From: RFPI01 sp964470195
GTDB lineage: Bacteria > Pseudomonadota > Gammaproteobacteria > Burkholderiales > Methylophilaceae
Length of the DNA: 27,048 nucleotides
Direction: 5' to 3'
Assembly (NCBI GenBank): GCA_964470195.1
Contig: CAYYBG010000028.1
Coordinates: 1 to 27,048, forward strand
Shown piece by piece: positions 23,578 to 27,048 of the stretch. The position numbers were made by a program, and so were the translations under genes. The notes beneath the pieces were generated by a model, which ran no database searches, was not told the DNA's origin, and saw only the letters and a program-made list of their open reading frames with translations. How positions within the stretch are numbered: the first letter of the stretch is position 1; every line of letters begins with the position of its first letter.

Positions 23578-25059
23578 ATGGACAAAACCACTATTCGCAA
23601 AACATGGCTAGCCGTATTAGGTGTAATTACGCTTAGTTTGACTCACCATGCTTCGGCCGATTCGACAGATGACATTGTTAACGCGCTGGTTTCTAAAGGC
23701 GTGTTAACAGAAGAAGAAGGCGATTTGTTGGCCAGAGGCAGAAAAATTGAAAAGAAAGCGCAAGAAGAGAAGTCGCGCAAGAGCTGGTACAACCACATCA
23801 ATATCCGTGGTTATGTACAAAATCGTGTCACTGATATGACAGGTGGCGATGAGGGCGTAGTGCTGTGGCCGGATCCTTCCGTGGGCGATGAAAGCTCTGG
23901 TAGTGGCCGTGGACAAAACTTCCGTATTCGTCGGGCGCGTATTATTTTCTCTGGTCAAATCGGTGACCATTTAGGATTTTATATACAGCCTGACTTTGCA
24001 AGTACTGCTGGTGATACAGGCAATATCGCGCAGTTGCGTGATGCTTATGGCGATATCTTTATCGATAAAGAAAAAGTGCACCGCTTCCGTGTCGGTCAAT
24101 CCAAAGTGCCGTTCGGGTATGAAAACATGCAATCTTCTAGTAACCGACTAGCACTAGACCGGGTTGACGCATTAAACAGTGCAGTCCGCGACGAACGTGA
24201 TACTGGTGTGTTCTATTACTACACCCCTAAGCACGTACAAGATTTGTTCGAAGAAATCAACAAGCTAGAAATGAAACACTCTGGCAACTATGGTATGTTT
24301 GCTTTTGGTGCCTATATGGGTCAGGGCGCTAACCAAAATGACCAAAACAATAACTATCACTTAGTTTCACGTTTTACCTATCCATGGAAAACTGAATCAG
24401 GTCAAATTTTTGAAGCCGGTATTCAAGCCTATAGCGGTAAATATGTGCGTAGCCGTGGTAGCTATTTAGCGCGCAATGCGGCTGGTGATTTACGTTTTTT
24501 TAATCCAGTAGTGAATGCCGAAAACCAAAAAAACCTTTCCACCACATCGGGTGAGTTTGATGATGAGCGCGTTGCCGTCAGCTTCCGTATGTATCCACAA
24601 CCTTGGGGTTTAGAGGGTGAATGGACATGGGGTAGAACACCAGGTCTAGAGATTGATGATGGTCCTATCGTGGGCAATGGTGGCACCACTTCTGCCGGTT
24701 CTAATACACGCGGTACCATCAAAAATCGTTCACTGCAAGGTGGGTATATTCAAGGCTCTTACTTTGCGCGTGACGTGAATATGTTTGATACCAACATCGG
24801 TCATGTCATTCCTTTCGTTAGATGGCAATACTACGATGGTTATAACAAGGCAGAAACCAATGCGCCTAAGAATAAGGTGAATGATTGGGAATGGGGTATG
24901 GAATGGCAGATTGCGCCAGAAGTTGAATTGGCAGCAGTTTACCACCGCATGAAGCGTACTAATATGACCACATCAGGTCTATTTAACGAGGAAAACGGCT
25001 CTTACCAAACCTTTAAAGCAGAAGCATTGCGAATTCAGTTGCAATATAACTTCTTCTAA
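23578..25059 (+). CDS. Phosphate-selective-type porin (porin O/P family)
   Basis: A 493-residue outer-membrane porin with AGGGAG five bases before ATG. A signal peptide is cleaved near SA-DS (residue ~27). A short helical segment about 30-65 (DDIVNALVSKGVLTEEEGDL, then KKAQEEKSRKSW) is typical of OprO/OprP-type porins and may form a trimeric stalk. The barrel starts with INIRGYVQNR and has FRIRRARIIFSGQIGDHLGF and FRVGQSKVPFGYE, family signatures. It ends LQYNFF. The Pho box in front supports a role in phosphate or polyphosphate uptake. A terminator palindrome follows. Confidence 0.92.
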   Translation: MDKTTIRKTWLAVLGVITLSLTHHASADSTDDIVNALVSKGVLTEEEGDLLARGRKIEKKAQEEKSRKSWYNHINIRGYVQNRVTDMTGGDEGVVLWPDPSVGDESSGSGRGQNFRIRRARIIFSGQIGDHLGFYIQPDFASTAGDTGNIAQLRDAYGDIFIDKEKVHRFRVGQSKVPFGYENMQSSSNRLALDRVDALNSAVRDERDTGVFYYYTPKHVQDLFEEINKLEMKHSGNYGMFAFGAYMGQGANQNDQNNNYHLVSRFTYPWKTESGQIFEAGIQAYSGKYVRSRGSYLARNAAGDLRFFNPVVNAENQKNLSTTSGEFDDERVAVSFRMYPQPWGLEGEWTWGRTPGLEIDDGPIVGNGGTTSAGSNTRGTIKNRSLQGGYIQGSYFARDVNMFDTNIGHVIPFVRWQYYDGYNKAETNAPKNKVNDWEWGMEWQIAPEVELAAVYHRMKRTNMTTSGLFNEENGSYQTFKAEALRIQLQYNFF

Positions 25060-25075
25060 AGCCAGCCAAGCTAGT

Positions 25076-25116
25076 AGATTAAATCGAAATAGATTAGATC
25101 GTAAAAGATTAAATCG
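25076..25116. repeat. Three 11-bp direct repeats at exact 15-bp period
   Basis: AGATTAAATCG starts at 25076 and 25106, with AGATTAGATCG at 25091, so the unit recurs every 15 bp. It lies between the porin stop and the terminator, in the porin 3' untranslated region. Confidence 0.75.
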
Positions 25117-25120
25117 TAGC

Positions 25121-25158
25121 CAATAAAAAACCCAAGCCTAGGCTTGGGTTTTTTATTG
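25121..25158. terminator. Perfect 38-bp palindromic bidirectional terminator
   Basis: The two 19-bp arms are exact complements, centred on CCTAGG at 25137-25142. AACCCAAGCC pairs with GGCTTGGGTT, flanked by A6 on one side and T6 on the other. It ends the porin (+) and the hybrid kinase (-) transcripts. Confidence 0.95.
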
Positions 25159-25161
25159 CAG

Positions 25162-27048
25162 TTATTTTGCTGGCAACTGCCTGCTTTGCTCGATTAGTCT
25201 AGCCATCAGTTGATGAAACAGCGCCACGTCTAATGGCTTGCTGAGATATTCATCTGCCCCTGCTTGCAAGGCTTGTTGACGCATCTGGCTGGTCGCGTCG
25301 GCAGTCAATATCCAAATCGGATAGCTGATATTTTGTTGTTTTAGTTGGCTGAGTAATTCCAAGCCATTGCCATCGGGTAAATTTAAATCCAGTAACAATA
25401 GTTGCGGGGTGACTTCTTGCAAGGTGCGCTTGGCTTCGGCTAGGTTATAGCAACGCAACATAGCAACATTCGAGTAGCGGCGCAGCAGCGCCTGCATCAA
25501 TGCCATATTGCTCTTATTGTCCTCCACATATAGCACGCTTATCTTAGGCTGATGCTGGTGCACCACACCGACCTGCATCTTGGTCTGCGTCAATTCGCTT
25601 TGTTGATTCGGAGTAAAACTACTGAGCGGGCAACACACTGTAAAAGTGCTGCTATGCTGACTGACCTCGAGTGAACCTTGCATGGCTAACATCATTTGCC
25701 GAGAAACAACCAAGCCTAGGCCAGTGCCCTCGATTTTGCTGTTTTCTGCGCCTATGCGGTCAAATGGCACAAATAGCCTTTGTTGCAAATGCGCTGGGAT
25801 ACCTTTGCCATTATCACGGATAGCTACTCTTGCTAAAGAATCCTTTACGCTACATTGGATGCTGACAACATCGTTGGCGGGGCCATATTTGATGGCGTTA
25901 TTCAGAATATTCAAAATCACCTGCAATAGCTTTTGCCTATCCGCACTGACATACAATGGCTGCGCTGCCTCTATCTGTAATTGAATATCACGCGTCTGGG
26001 CTAGCGGCTTGATAAAGTGCACCGCTTCTTCAATCATACCATTCAAATCGACCGGCTCTAGTTGTAATTCGATATCGCCCCGCTCTATCTTGGCGATATC
26101 CAATAACTCATCGATTAGCTTTAATAGATGTTTGCTAGCCTTTTGTATCATATGCAGGTTTTCTATTGCAGTATGATTTTTTAAGTCATCTTCCAAAATT
26201 TCTGCAAAGCCAATAATGGTATTCAGCGGTGTTCTTAACTCATGGCTGGTACGCGACAAAAACATACTTTTGGCGCGGTTGGCCTGCTCTGCGTCTTCTT
26301 TGGCTTGATTACTCAACTTGATGGAATCAGACAACACATGCGAGGCGATATTCAGCTCGTGATTCAGCTCACCGATTTCATCTTGGCTTTGGCTTTCAAT
26401 ATCGACAATCTCGCCACGCGCCAAAGAATAAGCACGATCACGCAAAAATTGTATGCGCTTAACAATGGTCACACTAAACAACCATGCGCCTAATAACACG
26501 CCGATAACGCAGGAAATAGTGGCGATCAGGGTAAGTTCTAGATTTTGTTGGCGCTCGTTATTGATATTGGCATAGTCCTGCTCAATCAGAGTGGATTGCG
26601 TAAGCGCCATCGCGCTCAGTTGACGGCTGATTTTGTCGTAGAGATCGACCTGCTCATGAAAAATCGCGCTTAGCTTATCCAACTGTTGCGCTGGCCGTAT
26701 CGACATCATATTTTGCAGCGCGCTTAAATTCTCTTGGATATTGCCGCCAACCTCTTGCAATAAGGCTTGCTGCGGCGTTTCTAGCGAGCTATTCAGTTGC
26801 TCAATCAGCTGCTGTATGCGCTGTTGGTCTTGGCTAAATTCTTTTTTAAAGCTGTCATCTTGCGTCAGCAAATAATTACGCGTGGCCACCGAGGCCTGAT
26901 TTAACAAGATATTGATAGATTGAATATCACGCTGATTTTTTAACGCGACGAATAATTTTTGTTCTAGGTTGGCCGAGTTGCGCTCTTGCGAATATAAATA
27001 AGTCAGCGAGCCCAAAATCATGGACAACGGCAAAATCACCACAAAAAT
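25162..27048 (-). CDS. Hybrid sensor histidine kinase/response regulator, N terminus cut by window edge
   Basis: The frame is open to the right edge; GTG 27042 is only the first visible start codon, inside what looks like TM1. Numbering from it: TM1 remnant 1-17, periplasmic helical sensor about 18-168 (CHASE3/4HB-like), TM2 about 171-192, HAMP about 193-245, and a coiled linker. HisKA has H267 (SHELRTPLNTIIGF). HATPase_c has N381-N382 (NILNNAIKYG), DNGKGI and GTGLGLVVSRQ. A C-terminal receiver about 500-620 has E507-D508, D552 (LLDLNLPDGNG), T580 and K602. Phosphate should pass from H267 to D552. No HPt domain is visible, so an outside partner is likely for onward transfer. It is convergent with the porin. 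Confidence 0.92.
   Translation of the reverse strand: MFVVILPLSMILGSLTYLYSQERNSANLEQKLFVALKNQRDIQSINILLNQASVATRNYLLTQDDSFKKEFSQDQQRIQQLIEQLNSSLETPQQALLQEVGGNIQENLSALQNMMSIRPAQQLDKLSAIFHEQVDLYDKISRQLSAMALTQSTLIEQDYANINNERQQNLELTLIATISCVIGVLLGAWLFSVTIVKRIQFLRDRAYSLARGEIVDIESQSQDEIGELNHELNIASHVLSDSIKLSNQAKEDAEQANRAKSMFLSRTSHELRTPLNTIIGFAEILEDDLKNHTAIENLHMIQKASKHLLKLIDELLDIAKIERGDIELQLEPVDLNGMIEEAVHFIKPLAQTRDIQLQIEAAQPLYVSADRQKLLQVILNILNNAIKYGPANDVVSIQCSVKDSLARVAIRDNGKGIPAHLQQRLFVPFDRIGAENSKIEGTGLGLVVSRQMMLAMQGSLEVSQHSSTFTVCCPLSSFTPNQQSELTQTKMQVGVVHQHQPKISVLYVEDNKSNMALMQALLRRYSNVAMLRCYNLAEAKRTLQEVTPQLLLLDLNLPDGNGLELLSQLKQQNISYPIWILTADATSQMRQQALQAGADEYLSKPLDVALFHQLMARLIEQSRQLPAK

Overview
The window looks like chromosomal DNA of a betaproteobacterium of moderate GC. 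The support is the gene order recJ, prfB, lysS, the order tpiA, secG, tRNA-Leu(GAG), and a PrfB N terminus (MEAE...) of the type I recall from Neisseria-like sequences. I cannot name the genus from the sequence alone.

Left region (1-7105, all minus strand). In transcription order this is a class I-type cyclic-nucleotide phosphodiesterase, a CRP-family regulator, a CHASE2 adenylate cyclase, a secreted FecR-domain protein, a TPR/outer-membrane beta-barrel protein and the start of a large repeat adhesin that runs off the left edge. Synthesis, sensing and breakdown of cAMP are therefore all encoded together. A perfect TGTGA-N6-TCACA palindrome lies upstream of the fecR-like gene. A weaker CRP-like site lies upstream of the adhesin at exactly class II spacing from a -10 element. 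The local CRP keeps the R-E-...-R recognition-helix residues of E. coli CRP. I read this as a self-contained cAMP switch controlling a surface adhesin, and it is the best candidate for an undescribed system here.

Middle region (7293-13714). A ClpP-fold periplasmic protein (+) and an unrecognised 182-aa protein (-) are followed by an XRE regulator divergent from a second signalling cassette. That cassette holds a TonB-dependent receptor broken by a 1-nt frameshift, a YfiR-like periplasmic protein, a histidine kinase with a CHASE8-like periplasmic domain, and a NarL-type response regulator, all tightly coupled. It resembles the YfiR/YfiN pair with the diguanylate cyclase output replaced by a two-component output. 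It ends at a terminator just beyond the 3' end of tRNA-Leu(GAG), where I would expect the nuo operon in related bacteria.

Right region (13731-27048). This holds mostly housekeeping genes: secG, tpiA, recJ, an rpfE-like gene, sixA, a small membrane-anchored coiled-coil gene, prfB with its programmed +1 frameshift, and lysS. A roughly 300-bp hairpin- and repeat-rich block lies before prfB. Then come a ChrA-type transporter, a phosphate-selective-type porin behind a Pho box with canonical spacing, a perfect 38-bp palindromic terminator, and a hybrid histidine kinase cut by the right edge.
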